This document shows, in pieces, positions 19,080 to 28,327 of a stretch of 64,000 bases of DNA. The stretch is from Flammeovirga kamogawensis. GTDB lineage: Bacteria; Bacteroidota; Bacteroidia; Cytophagales; Flammeovirgaceae. The stretch spans positions 1,302,001 to 1,366,000 of the forward strand of contig NZ_CP076128.1 of NCBI RefSeq assembly GCF_018736065.1, read 5' to 3'. A program made the position numbers and the translations under genes. Below the pieces are notes generated by a model, which worked only from the letters and a program-made list of their open reading frames with translations, did not search any database and was not told the DNA's origin. Positions within the stretch are counted from its first letter, which is position 1, and every line of letters begins with the position of its first letter.

Positions 19080-19689
19080 TCTAGAAATAAAAGCAAATGA
19101 AATCGTCTCTATTATGGGCGCTTCAGGAGCAGGAAAAAGTACTTTATTACAAATCTTGGGTACATTAGACCTTCCTAATGGAGGTCAGGTGTGGATTGAT
19201 AATACTGAAATCACTTCTTTATCAGGCGATGATTTAGCAAAATTTAGAAATGAAAAAATTGGCTTTGTCTTTCAGTTTCATAACCTTTTACCAGAATTTA
19301 CTGCTTTAGAAAATGTATGTATGCCAGCTTTAATTGCCGGTAAACAAATGAGTGAAGTAGAAGAAAAAGGAAAAAAATTAATGACGCTCTTAAATGTTGG
19401 AGATAGATTTGAACACAAGCCTACAGAAATGTCTGGAGGTGAGCAACAACGATGTGCTATTGCTAGGGCACTTATTAATGATCCGTTGATAATATTTGCA
19501 GATGAACCTAGTGGAAACCTCGATTCAAATAACGCAGAAGGTCTACATAATCTCTTTTTAGAACTAAGAGATACAATGAACCAAACTTTTGTAATTGTTA
19601 CCCATAATCATGAATTAGCTAAAATGGCTGATAGACAATTATGGATTAGTGATGGAAAAATGGATCTTTCTGACGATATTCATTCTTAG
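19018..19689 (+). CDS. LolD-like ABC transporter ATP-binding protein
   Basis: This ATPase has about 223 residues. It shows Walker A GASGAGKST, Q-loop VFQFHNLLPEFTALENV, signature MSGGEQQRCAIARAL, Walker B LIIFADEPSGNLD and switch His in VTHNHELA. FHNLLPEFTALENV and the overall length match the LolD/MacB group that powers lipoprotein release or related envelope export. The start at 19018 (MLKAQGIIKSYG) fits family N-termini; 19006 would add four residues. Either way it overlaps the end of the phosphatase gene, which implies translational coupling. No FtsX/LolC-type permease lies nearby; the next gene, 9 bases on, is a giant AsmA-like protein. The transport partner is therefore unclear. Confidence 0.88.
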   Translation: MLKAQGIIKSYGKLNVLKGIDLEIKANEIVSIMGASGAGKSTLLQILGTLDLPNGGQVWIDNTEITSLSGDDLAKFRNEKIGFVFQFHNLLPEFTALENVCMPALIAGKQMSEVEEKGKKLMTLLNVGDRFEHKPTEMSGGEQQRCAIARALINDPLIIFADEPSGNLDSNNAEGLHNLFLELRDTMNQTFVIVTHNHELAKMADRQLWISDGKMDLSDDIHS

Positions 19690-19698
19690 ATCTTATCA

Positions 19699-22600
19699 AT
19701 GAGTACAGAGGAGCAAGAAAATAATAACCCAGAAAAAGAACCTAAAAAAGAGAAGGTAAGTAGGCAAAGAAGTATAGGAAGAATTCTAGCTAACATATGC
19801 CTGTACCTTTTTATTTCAACCATTGTTCTACTGCTTACTCTTGTGGCAGGTATCCATACTGCGCTCAAATACTACCCCGAAGAATTAGTTGGTGAAGGAT
19901 TAAAACGTACAATCTCCAAATCAACCAACAATCAATACAACCTTGATTATGAATCTATTAACGTAAAATTAATTTCGGGTTGGTCTATTCACGATTTCCT
20001 GTCTAGTGGTTCTATTTCAATCTCTAATGCAGTTTATACCCCAGATAGTTTATTTATAGAAGAAAATGAACATGTTTCTTTGAATAAAAAGAAAAATATT
20101 GTTGAAGTAAGAGCCAAAACTATTTCAATTCAAAATATATCATTACTAAGAGCTTTATTTCAAGAAGAAGTTTATGTTGGTAACATTCTCATAGATTCTG
20201 TCACTACTGATTTACACAAGTACCAAAAAGGTAAAAAGAAAAAAAATGTAGAAGAAACTCCTCACGATAAATTCGCAGACGTTAAAAAATTCTACAATAA
20301 ACAAGCTGATAAATTTCACAGGTACAGAATCGGAAATATTGAAATTAAAAATTCAAGTGTTCAGTATTTTGATCACACAAAAAAAATTAAACAACAGATA
20401 TCCTTAGGTGAAATCTCAGGAGACATTAATGATATTTACCTTGATAACAATACATTAAAACAAGAATTACTCCCCTTACATGTAGGATCTATAGAGTTTA
20501 GTACTAACGATTTACGTTTAGAGTTAGAAAACACGCCTTTAGGCTTATCTTTTGGCAAAATAAACTTTTCTACTTTAGATAGTTCTCTGCTAATTTATAG
20601 TACATCACTCTATAAAATTAACCATCACGAAAAGAAGTCATCTTTAGTAAATGCCACAATTCCAATTTTTTATGTTGATGGTATTAATATAAAAGAGATA
20701 TTAAGTGATAGTATTTTACATCTGAAAAAAGTAGAGGTTACACAGCCACAATCAGAACTTCAGTTTTTATCTAACTCTACTAAAAAGAAAAATAAGAAAA
20801 CACCAAAACTACCTCCTTTCTTAAAAGAAATTATCATAGATAGCCTCCAAGTATTAAATGCAGAAACTGAATTTGAAACGGTTAAAACAGGTAAAAGAAA
20901 AATAAATGATTTAACCATTAATGTAAAAGATGTATCTATATCAAATACTACTTTTAAGAATAAAGTTCCTGTTAATTTTGATAATTTTACTGTCAAATTA
21001 GGATACCAAAGGTGGTATTTACCTAATCATCAATATGCCAAAGTTGGCGGGTTATTTTATCATTCTAAATGGCAAAAGCTATATATCTATTCTCCTGCAT
21101 TTAGACCTTCTATTAAAATACCTGATTCTACTTCTACCACGTATGTAGATGCTAGTGCAAAGCGTATAACACTAGACTATATAGATTATCAAGACTTTTT
21201 AAAAAAGCCTCTTGATAGTATTATGAGCTACGAACATTTATTAGTAGATCAACCCAAAGTAGATATCTGGTTTCCAACTCACAAACAAGAGAAAGTAAAG
21301 AAACAAAAAAGAGTAAAACCTCTTTATTTTGCATTAAATGAAAGTATAATTTCAAATGCAAAAATTCAACTCCATCTACCCAAAGACCATAAATACCAAA
21401 ATAAAATTGCCGTAGAGAAACTAAATCTAAATCTAGATTCATTGGTTTTACCTATTCATAATCCAAAAGAATTTCAATTAAAGAATGCATTACTTACAGT
21501 AAATGATATTCGAGTTCCAGATATTAGTGGATACGATATACTTTTAGAAAAGTCTACTTTTTCAACTACAGATAGTACCTTAATCTTTAATGGAATTAAC
21601 TTAAGTAATTCAGTAAACAAAAATCAAAAACATGTTGATGTTGACACTTATGTAAAAAGTATTTCAATTGCTGATATTGGATGGAGAAGGTATCTACAAT
21701 CTGATTCATTATTTCTTGGTAAAATATTCGTCGACATCCCTAGTTCAGAAATTAACCTTCCAATAAAAGAAGCTAAAAAACAATTAGATCAGCTTTCTAA
21801 TAAAGAAGAATTACAAAAGAAAAAACCAAAAGGATTACCTTTTAAATATTTAGAGATTGCAGACTTCCATTTACGAAAAGGACCTATTACACTATATCAG
21901 GAAGGTAAAGGGCTAATTGTTAGAGCTGAAAGTACAGGTCTTGATGTTGAAAATCTTGTTATTGAAGATAAGAAAGTTGATTGGAAGAATATTACCTTTT
22001 TAATGGACGACATCTACCTTCCATTAGATAAAATACACCACCAATTAATTATTGGTAATATTCACTTTAATGTTGAAAAACAGAAATTTGGTATTAATGG
22101 ATTTACTATCTCACCTACCGAACAAAAAATCTACCGAGATCAACATATTTTATGTGGTATTAATAGCTTAGACATTTATGGTCTAGACCTAAGAATGCTA
22201 ATTGATTTAAAACAAGTAGATGCCGATTCTATCAACGTTTTTGGCGCAAGAGGTGTTATTTCTATAGATCAAAGTGTTGCAAAGAAGAAAAAGAAAAAAG
22301 CTGAAACTACGCTACCTCTTAATTATATAGGTATTGGTAAAGTAAATATCAAAGTTGATGACCTTGGTTTCTTATATACAGATAAAAATAGTGTAGAAAC
22401 TTACTTAACTTTTTATGGTGGTAGTTTAATTGTTGATGAATTAAGATCAAAACCTGGTGTAGACAAAGAAATTGAAACTATCATACCTAAAGATGTTTTC
22501 CTAGAATTTAAAGGGTTAGAGGTAGAAAACGATCATTCACATTATAAAATTCGCTCAAATAAAGTTGTTCTTGATACTAAAGGAGATAGTTTACTTCTTG

Positions 22601-24459
22601 TATCTACTGGTATAACACCTGTTTTAGGAAATCAGGCTGTTAATATTTTAGACTCATTAGTTTCTTTAAATGTTAAAAACTTGAGGGTTCAAGGAGCCGG
22701 ACTTAAAAAATTAATCAAAGACAAAGAAATTGATGTTGACAGTTTAATTGCCCAAGAAATTAAATTTGTAAATGCATCAAAAAGAAAAAAAGTAGAAAAA
22801 GTAGGAACATTTGCTGAGAAAACTTTTCCTAAAGAAAAAGTAGAAGAGTTACTCAAGAAATTTAACGGTATTCACGTAGATTATATTCAGATAGACAAAA
22901 GTGAAGTTGTTTTAAGAAACCCCGTCAAAGGAGTTAAACAAAATAATATCTCAAGATTAATGCGACGTGATAATTCAAGAACTCCATTAAATGAGGATAA
23001 AGTAAGTCCAAAGCAATTGGATAAATATAGTCGAAAAATTAACCGAATAAGTGGTAGGAAAAGGTATACGGAGGAAGAAAAAACAAAAATGATAGAGGAT
23101 ATTGTCAATATTACAAAAGGTAATCCTATTGATGTATATACTCTAACGGAGGTTGTTGATGATTCTGCTATGCTGAGAAAACACAATTACTCTTTCATGA
23201 CCGAAAATCATGAGAACACAATCAGAGACATCAATGTTGTTATTAAAGATATAGCAATTGATGAGGAGACAATTAAACTAGATACTAACTACATACAAAT
23301 TGCTTCTATAGATGTTAACGTTGGAAAGAATGTATATGTACTAAATAATAATATGTATGCACTTGGTTTTGATTCATTAAATTTCAATTCTCATTATTCT
23401 GATATCTACCTTAAAAATTTCAAGTTAATTCCTCAGTATTCTAAAAAATCATTTGGCTTAGCAAATGAATATCAAACAGATAGAATTGACTTAAATATCA
23501 ATGATCTTTTACTTAGAGGGTTTCATTTTAAGAATTATTTCTTTAATGATTATGTTCATTTAAATGGAGTAGAGATAGATCGATTATCATTATCTGCTTA
23601 CAGAGATAAAACTGTTCCTGTAGACCCCCAGAAAAAGAATCCTAAAATGATTCATACAATATTGGAAACGATGCCAATATTGATGCGCTTGGATACTATT
23701 ACTATTACAGACAGTCATGTAGACTATGAGGAGTACAAAGGTAGTATAAGATCTAATCAAGAGGATAAAGAAGAAACGGCAAAATCTGGTCAATTTCAGT
23801 TAAATGACTTTACTGGGCAGATATTTAATATTACAAATGACACTAGTAAAATAAGTGTAGATCCATATACAGAAATGTATGTAAAAGGTACTTTAATGGA
23901 AGGTGGAGGATTACTCAAAATGTACTTTAGAATTCCTCCATTAGACTCTTTAGGAACATATTACTATGAAGGAGAAGTTGGAGAAATGGAACTTATAAAA
24001 CTGAATCCTCTTCTAGAACGTCTTGAATTAGTAAAAGTTAAAGATGGACACCTAAAAAGAATGTATTTTAAAGTTCTTGCAGATGATTCTGTGGCTATGG
24101 GTAATATGCAATTTAGGTACAAGAATCTTGAAGTGGATGTTTTAAAAGATAAAACAAACCGTAACGGTCAATTAAAAAGAAGAGCATTCATAAGTTCAGT
24201 TGCCAACTTATTGATTAGAGAAGAGAACCCTCGTTTCCCATCAATGAGACAAGGTCATATTTACAATGTTAGAAATCAGAAAAAATTTATCTTTAACTAT
24301 TGGGTAAAAACAGTACTTAGTGGCGTTGCTTCTACCCTATCTCCTCTTATGGAACCTGATTTTAAACATGATAAAGACGCTAAAGTTGAAATTAGGTATA
24401 TTGAAAAAAATACAAAACGTAAAAACAGGTTAAAAGGTCCTTTAAAAATGGTCCATTAA
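19699..24459 (+). CDS. Giant AsmA/DUF748-like envelope protein
   Basis: This 1586-residue protein has a charged cytoplasmic N-terminus and one membrane helix (about 31-53, ICLYLFISTIVLLLTLVAG). About 1500 residues of beta-rich sequence follow. Lys-rich linkers recur, followed by a proline or hydrophobic turn and a strand of the form IxIxxSxVxY: near residue 176-215 (GNIEIKNSSVQYFD), 360-390 (LPPFLKEIIIDSLQV), 530-555, 704-730 (LPFKYLEIADFHL), 860-890, 1047-1075 (VDYIQIDKSEVVL) and 1309-1335 (LDTITITDSHVDYEEY). This pattern resembles AsmA, TamB and DUF748 proteins, which span the periplasm and are linked to lipid transport or outer-membrane assembly. Assignment is by pattern only. It follows the LolD-like gene by 9 bases. 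Confidence 0.65.
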   Translation: MSTEEQENNNPEKEPKKEKVSRQRSIGRILANICLYLFISTIVLLLTLVAGIHTALKYYPEELVGEGLKRTISKSTNNQYNLDYESINVKLISGWSIHDFLSSGSISISNAVYTPDSLFIEENEHVSLNKKKNIVEVRAKTISIQNISLLRALFQEEVYVGNILIDSVTTDLHKYQKGKKKKNVEETPHDKFADVKKFYNKQADKFHRYRIGNIEIKNSSVQYFDHTKKIKQQISLGEISGDINDIYLDNNTLKQELLPLHVGSIEFSTNDLRLELENTPLGLSFGKINFSTLDSSLLIYSTSLYKINHHEKKSSLVNATIPIFYVDGINIKEILSDSILHLKKVEVTQPQSELQFLSNSTKKKNKKTPKLPPFLKEIIIDSLQVLNAETEFETVKTGKRKINDLTINVKDVSISNTTFKNKVPVNFDNFTVKLGYQRWYLPNHQYAKVGGLFYHSKWQKLYIYSPAFRPSIKIPDSTSTTYVDASAKRITLDYIDYQDFLKKPLDSIMSYEHLLVDQPKVDIWFPTHKQEKVKKQKRVKPLYFALNESIISNAKIQLHLPKDHKYQNKIAVEKLNLNLDSLVLPIHNPKEFQLKNALLTVNDIRVPDISGYDILLEKSTFSTTDSTLIFNGINLSNSVNKNQKHVDVDTYVKSISIADIGWRRYLQSDSLFLGKIFVDIPSSEINLPIKEAKKQLDQLSNKEELQKKKPKGLPFKYLEIADFHLRKGPITLYQEGKGLIVRAESTGLDVENLVIEDKKVDWKNITFLMDDIYLPLDKIHHQLIIGNIHFNVEKQKFGINGFTISPTEQKIYRDQHILCGINSLDIYGLDLRMLIDLKQVDADSINVFGARGVISIDQSVAKKKKKKAETTLPLNYIGIGKVNIKVDDLGFLYTDKNSVETYLTFYGGSLIVDELRSKPGVDKEIETIIPKDVFLEFKGLEVENDHSHYKIRSNKVVLDTKGDSLLLVSTGITPVLGNQAVNILDSLVSLNVKNLRVQGAGLKKLIKDKEIDVDSLIAQEIKFVNASKRKKVEKVGTFAEKTFPKEKVEELLKKFNGIHVDYIQIDKSEVVLRNPVKGVKQNNISRLMRRDNSRTPLNEDKVSPKQLDKYSRKINRISGRKRYTEEEKTKMIEDIVNITKGNPIDVYTLTEVVDDSAMLRKHNYSFMTENHENTIRDINVVIKDIAIDEETIKLDTNYIQIASIDVNVGKNVYVLNNNMYALGFDSLNFNSHYSDIYLKNFKLIPQYSKKSFGLANEYQTDRIDLNINDLLLRGFHFKNYFFNDYVHLNGVEIDRLSLSAYRDKTVPVDPQKKNPKMIHTILETMPILMRLDTITITDSHVDYEEYKGSIRSNQEDKEETAKSGQFQLNDFTGQIFNITNDTSKISVDPYTEMYVKGTLMEGGGLLKMYFRIPPLDSLGTYYYEGEVGEMELIKLNPLLERLELVKVKDGHLKRMYFKVLADDSVAMGNMQFRYKNLEVDVLKDKTNRNGQLKRRAFISSVANLLIREENPRFPSMRQGHIYNVRNQKKFIFNYWVKTVLSGVASTLSPLMEPDFKHDKDAKVEIRYIEKNTKRKNRLKGPLKMVH

Positions 24460-24473
24460 AAATTATAATTATC

Positions 24474-24830
24474 ATGAAAAAATATCTTTATATTGCCATT
24501 GCAGTTGTAGTATTCTTCTTTATCTGCTGGATTTTCCCAAAAGTGAATAGAAGAACTGTTACTGCCACTGTAAATAAAACAGAACGTATTAGAGGATCTG
24601 TTAAACAAGGAGAACAACACAACGATAAATATCTAATCTATGCATTAGATGCCAATAATAAACCTCATACTTTTCAAAATACAGACACTTGGATTTGGTT
24701 TAAATTTAATTCTTCAGATGTTTATGCTGAAATTCAAGATGGAAAGACTTATGATTTTAGTATCGTTGGTTTTAGAATTCCATTTCTATCCATGTATCCT
24801 AATATTATTTCGGTTAGTAAACCCGAATAG
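24474..24830 (+). CDS. DUF1523-like small membrane-anchored protein
   Basis: The protein has 118 residues with an N-terminal membrane helix (about 3-23). The soluble part contains TVTATVNKTERI, then FQNTDTWIWFKFNSSDVYAEI and VGFRIPFLSMYPNIISV. The order of a nested 'NxDT.....KFxSSD' block and a C-terminal 'RIPxLSMxPN' block matches what is known of DUF1523 proteins, whose function is unknown. It is 14 bases after the giant AsmA-like gene and 27 before the YceI gene, so it is probably in the same operon. Confidence in the family is moderate, since only motifs were compared. Confidence 0.6.
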   Translation: MKKYLYIAIAVVVFFFICWIFPKVNRRTVTATVNKTERIRGSVKQGEQHNDKYLIYALDANNKPHTFQNTDTWIWFKFNSSDVYAEIQDGKTYDFSIVGFRIPFLSMYPNIISVSKPE

Positions 24831-24857
24831 AATTATACTACTAAACTTTAAACACTA

Positions 24858-25544
24858 ATGAGACAAAATTTAAACATCCTTTTCGCCTTTTTATTCTTAA
24901 TTGGAATGGTTTCTTGCGGCGAAAAAAAATCGAATGCTGAACATAATCATGACGAAGGACATAGCCATGATCATGGACACAGCCACAAGCATGACCAAGT
25001 AAAATTGAGTGATGGAACATACAAAGTTGACACTCAAAAAAGTTTTATTAAATGGACTGGTAAAAAAGTTACTGGAGAACATTTTGGTAAAATGATGATT
25101 AAAGAAGGTGCAGTAATCATAAAAGATGGTACTGTAGCAAAAGGTAGTTCTTTTGATATGGATGTAACTACACTTACTGTAGATGATATCCCTGTAGACA
25201 ATAGCATGAATGCTAAATTAAAAGGACACTTACATAGTGCTGATTTCTTTAATGTTGCTGAATTCCCATTCGTGAATTTTGATGTTACGAAAGTAGAAAA
25301 CGGTGAGCACTCTGGAGAAATTAATGTTACAGGTAACTTAACAATTAAAGGGATTACAAATTCTATTACATTCCCTGCTCAGTTAATGTCTCATGATGGT
25401 ACTATGCATGCAATTGCTGACATTACATTTGACAGAACAAAATTTGAAATTAAATATGGATCTGGATCTTTCTTTGAAGGTTTAGGTGATAAAACAATTT
25501 CTGATGATGTTCAACTTGAATTACAACTTTTAGCAAAGAAGTAA
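24858..25544 (+). CDS. YceI-family lipoprotein with His-rich N-terminus
   Basis: This 228-residue lipoprotein has the lipobox MVSC (C20). Between residues 29 and 45 there are eight histidines alternating with Asp, Gly and Ser, a likely divalent-metal-binding tail. The remainder is a YceI lipocalin-like barrel: YKVDTQKSFIKWTGKKVTGEH at the start, GHLHSADFFNVAEFPFVNFD in the middle and VTGNLTIKGITNSITFP later. YceI proteins bind isoprenoid-like or amphiphilic ligands in the periplasm. The His-rich tail suggests zinc or copper handling, which is inference. It is the last gene of the plus-strand run and is followed by a terminator. Confidence 0.88.
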   Translation: MRQNLNILFAFLFLIGMVSCGEKKSNAEHNHDEGHSHDHGHSHKHDQVKLSDGTYKVDTQKSFIKWTGKKVTGEHFGKMMIKEGAVIIKDGTVAKGSSFDMDVTTLTVDDIPVDNSMNAKLKGHLHSADFFNVAEFPFVNFDVTKVENGEHSGEINVTGNLTIKGITNSITFPAQLMSHDGTMHAIADITFDRTKFEIKYGSGSFFEGLGDKTISDDVQLELQLLAKK

Positions 25545-25570
25545 TTACTAAGAATATATTTATATCTAAA

Positions 25571-25606
25571 ATGCCGATGAGATCAAGTGTCTCACCGGCA
25601 TTTTTA
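25571..25606 (+). terminator. Terminator after the YceI gene
   Basis: A 12-bp stem with one mismatch (25571-25582 with 25590-25601) is followed by a T-run. It lies between this gene and the convergent CBS-domain gene. Confidence 0.85.
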
Positions 25607-25649
25607 GTATCATTAATTGATACTTCTAGCTAGTTATTAAAGGTAATGG

Positions 25650-26105
25650 CTACCAAGTTGTTGATTTTAAATCAACAGCAGCACGAAGAATATCTCTTCT
25701 ACTTACCTGACCTATTAGTTTTCCGCGTTTCACGATCGGATAACGTCTAAACGATGAGTTTTCAAATATCATTGCTACTTCTACAACATCTTTATCTGCA
25801 GAAATAGAAGACACAGACTTTGTCATGTAGTCTTTTACTAATCCTTGACTTGCAGGAAAGTTTAAGTATCTACTTTCCAAAATTACATGCAAGCAATCTT
25901 TCTCTGATAACATACCTACTAAATCACCATCTTCATTAATTACAGGTGCACCCGAAATCTTTTTTTCTACGAGCACTTCCATTGCTTCTTCTATATTTTG
26001 CGAAGGTTTGAAGACAATTAGTTGTTTAGTCATGTACTTTTCTACAGTTGGATACGGTTTTACGTCGTGTGGATTCTCTAATACTCTTTTGGGTGTAAAA
26101 TTCAT
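25650..26105 (-). CDS. Tandem CBS-domain protein
   Basis: The protein has about 151 residues. The frame extends to a TTG at 26117, but ATG at 26105 (MNFTPKRVLENP) is the likely start. Two CBS motifs fill it: MTKQLIVFKPSQNIEEAMEV through GMLSEKDCLHVI, and MTKSVSSISADKDVVEVAMI through GQVSRRDILRAAV. A CBS pair binds adenosyl ligands such as AMP, ATP or SAM and usually regulates a partner. No catalytic domain is attached and no obvious partner lies nearby. It is cytoplasmic. Confidence 0.85.
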   Translation of the reverse strand: MNFTPKRVLENPHDVKPYPTVEKYMTKQLIVFKPSQNIEEAMEVLVEKKISGAPVINEDGDLVGMLSEKDCLHVILESRYLNFPASQGLVKDYMTKSVSSISADKDVVEVAMIFENSSFRRYPIVKRGKLIGQVSRRDILRAAVDLKSTTW

Positions 26106-26282
26106 TTTTTGAGACAATTATTAGTTTTGAACAATTATTATAGGGTGATTATTCATCTAGAAACTAGAAAGAATAATCTTATTTATTTACCTAATATACA
26201 CATTATCAAGCAATAAAACTAATAATATTCCAATCCATGCTTTGTAAAATAGTATTTAAGTGACCTTTTTGTGTAAGGTTTG

Positions 26283-27020
26283 TTATTCAAATATTTTTAA
26301 TAAATCAGCTCTATAACTTAACCCTACAGGTAATTCAACTCCATTTACTCCTAAAATATTTCCTTCTAGAGTCTCAATTGCATTGATATTTACAATGTAT
26401 GATTTATGGATTCTAATGAATTTTTCAGAAGGTAAATCATTTTCTAATTTTTTTAGAGAAGTTAATGTCAAAATACTTTTTTGAGATGTATGAAAAGCTA
26501 CATATTCTTTTTGCCCCTCCATATATAATAAATCTTCAAACTTAATTCTATATAACTTATAGTCGGCTTTTATTGTAATAGAACCATTTTTAGTATTGAT
26601 ATTTTGAACAGGTAATGAGTGTTGAACTTCACCTTTTGATGTAGTCAATAATTCAAACTGTTTACCTACTTTATTAATTGTTTGTAGAAACCTAGGGAAG
26701 GTGACAGGTTTAAGTAGATAGTCAAAAGCATTTAATTCAAACCCTTTGATAGCATATTCAGAATAGGCAGTCGTAAAAACAATCATGGGTTTGTTACTTC
26801 CCATAGATTCTACAAATTCAATACCCGATAAATTAGGCATCTGAATATCTAAAAACATTAAATCAATAGTATGCGATTGTAAAAAAGCCATTGCTTCAAT
26901 AGCATTTTTAAATGTCCCTAATAATTCTAGGTAAGGTACTTTAGAAACATAATCTGCAATTAAGCTTCTTGCTAGATGTTCATCATCTACAATAATTGTT
27001 TTAATCTTCTTGTCTTCCAT
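26283..27020 (-). CDS. LytTR-family response regulator
   Basis: The 245-residue regulator has a receiver domain with VDDEH (acid pocket D12/D13), phospho-acceptor D58 in FLDIQMP and conserved FTTAYSEYAIKGFELNAFDYLLKP. A LytTR DNA-binding domain (about 140-245) carries LYMEGQKEYVAFHT and FIRIHKSYIVNI. It overlaps the kinase stop codon by one base (TAATG arrangement), so the pair is translationally coupled. The adjacent divergent RND efflux operon is an obvious candidate target, but no binding site was identified. Confidence 0.93.
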   Translation of the reverse strand: MEDKKIKTIIVDDEHLARSLIADYVSKVPYLELLGTFKNAIEAMAFLQSHTIDLMFLDIQMPNLSGIEFVESMGSNKPMIVFTTAYSEYAIKGFELNAFDYLLKPVTFPRFLQTINKVGKQFELLTTSKGEVQHSLPVQNINTKNGSITIKADYKLYRIKFEDLLYMEGQKEYVAFHTSQKSILTLTSLKKLENDLPSEKFIRIHKSYIVNINAIETLEGNILGVNGVELPVGLSYRADLLKIFE

Positions 27021-28096
27021 TAAAGTTGTATTTCTAAAGCTACCTCAAATAAATTACTATCAATTGTATTTTCTTTAATTATAAGTTGATGTCTATCAGG
27101 GTAAATTAAGTTTAAACGTAAACGTACATTTTCTATTCCTATACCCCCTACTTTATTCCTTGTAGGACTACTAGTAACCGTATTCTTCACATTAAAAATT
27201 ATCTTTCCCTGTTTCTCTTCTAAATCTATTGAAACAAAACCATCAACATTTTCTTCTAACCTACTGTATTTAAATGCATTCTCTACAAATGGTTCTAATA
27301 GCATTGGAGATATTTTAGTAGATTGATTATTGACATCAATTTTAAAAGAAATATTTTGAGGAATTTCCGTTTTCAATTGTTGAAAGTCAATATAATTATT
27401 CAGGTAGTTAATATCTTTTGATAGTTCTACAAAATCTTCATTACAGTCGTACAATAAATACCTCAGCATTTCGGAAAGTTTTGCAATATTATCAGGAGCT
27501 TGAGGCATTTGCATATACGACATCGTATAGATGTTATTTAATGCATTAAATAAGAAATGTGGGTTTATCTGAGCTCTAAGAAACTTCAATTCTGCTTCAA
27601 TTTTCCCTTCCTTTAATTGTTGTTGTTTCTTTTTCTGTTGATCATCATAAGAACTAACCGTTAGAACAGTACTAATAAAGATAGACATTAAGACAAACAG
27701 ACTACCAAAGCTAAAAGGATAAATCCATTCAAACCTTAATACCCCTTGTAACCTTGCCTTAGCTTCTGGATGTACCGTAAAAAAAACATCTTGATCAATA
27801 AACGGGAACATCATCTTAGAAAAAAAGAGAAACAAATTAATACCTATAAAATAAAGTGCAATAGCACTTAGTACATACCAAAGCGTTTTTTTCTTCTTAA
27901 TAAGAATTTTAGGAACCAAAACCTTCGAATTAACTAGTACAACAAGTAAAAAAACAATTATTGAAGTTATAGCTCTAAATAACCGAACCTCAATGTTTAT
28001 CCACACATCCAACCCTACAATTGTAATAAATATTACAATCACACTAACGGGTAAATAAGACCATTGGGGTATTTTAAAATTCAAATATTCTTTCAT
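27020..28096 (-). CDS. LytS/YehU-like sensor histidine kinase
   Basis: The 358-residue kinase has four predicted membrane segments in its first 165 residues (VSVIVIFITIVGLDVWI, AITSIIVFLLVVLVN, WYVLSAIALYFIGINLFLFF and FGSLFVLMSIFISTVLTV). A cytoplasmic His_kinase domain follows, with LRAQINPHFLFNALNNIYTM containing the phosphorylated His. The ATPase region shows PMLLEPFVENAFKYS and GGIGIENVRLRL. This architecture is the 5TM-less LytS/YehU class that pairs with LytTR regulators. No dedicated extracellular sensor domain is present, so the signal may be membrane-borne. Confidence 0.92.
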   Translation of the reverse strand: MKEYLNFKIPQWSYLPVSVIVIFITIVGLDVWINIEVRLFRAITSIIVFLLVVLVNSKVLVPKILIKKKKTLWYVLSAIALYFIGINLFLFFSKMMFPFIDQDVFFTVHPEAKARLQGVLRFEWIYPFSFGSLFVLMSIFISTVLTVSSYDDQQKKKQQQLKEGKIEAELKFLRAQINPHFLFNALNNIYTMSYMQMPQAPDNIAKLSEMLRYLLYDCNEDFVELSKDINYLNNYIDFQQLKTEIPQNISFKIDVNNQSTKISPMLLEPFVENAFKYSRLEENVDGFVSIDLEEKQGKIIFNVKNTVTSSPTRNKVGGIGIENVRLRLNLIYPDRHQLIIKENTIDSNLFEVALEIQL

Positions 28097-28327
28097 GTAG
28101 TATTATCGTTTCTTCAAAAAAAGAGAGAGTTTTTATATTTTCATAGAACAATCAATCAACACCATGAAATTACCTATAAAGTCAACAAAAGTATCAATGA
28201 ATCATAAAATTGATAGAATAATGTTGTTCATTGGATAGTTTATAAGGTTGGTTGAAAAGATTGTATGCCCTCAAAATTGATTAGTTATTTCGTAATCTGA
28301 AAAATTACTAATTCACTTATCAAAAAA

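Noticed and set aside
22887-23186. Minus-strand frame of about 99 residues inside the giant AsmA-like gene
   Set aside because: It is the shadow of a strongly coding plus-strand gene and has low-complexity Leu/Ser/Phe composition.
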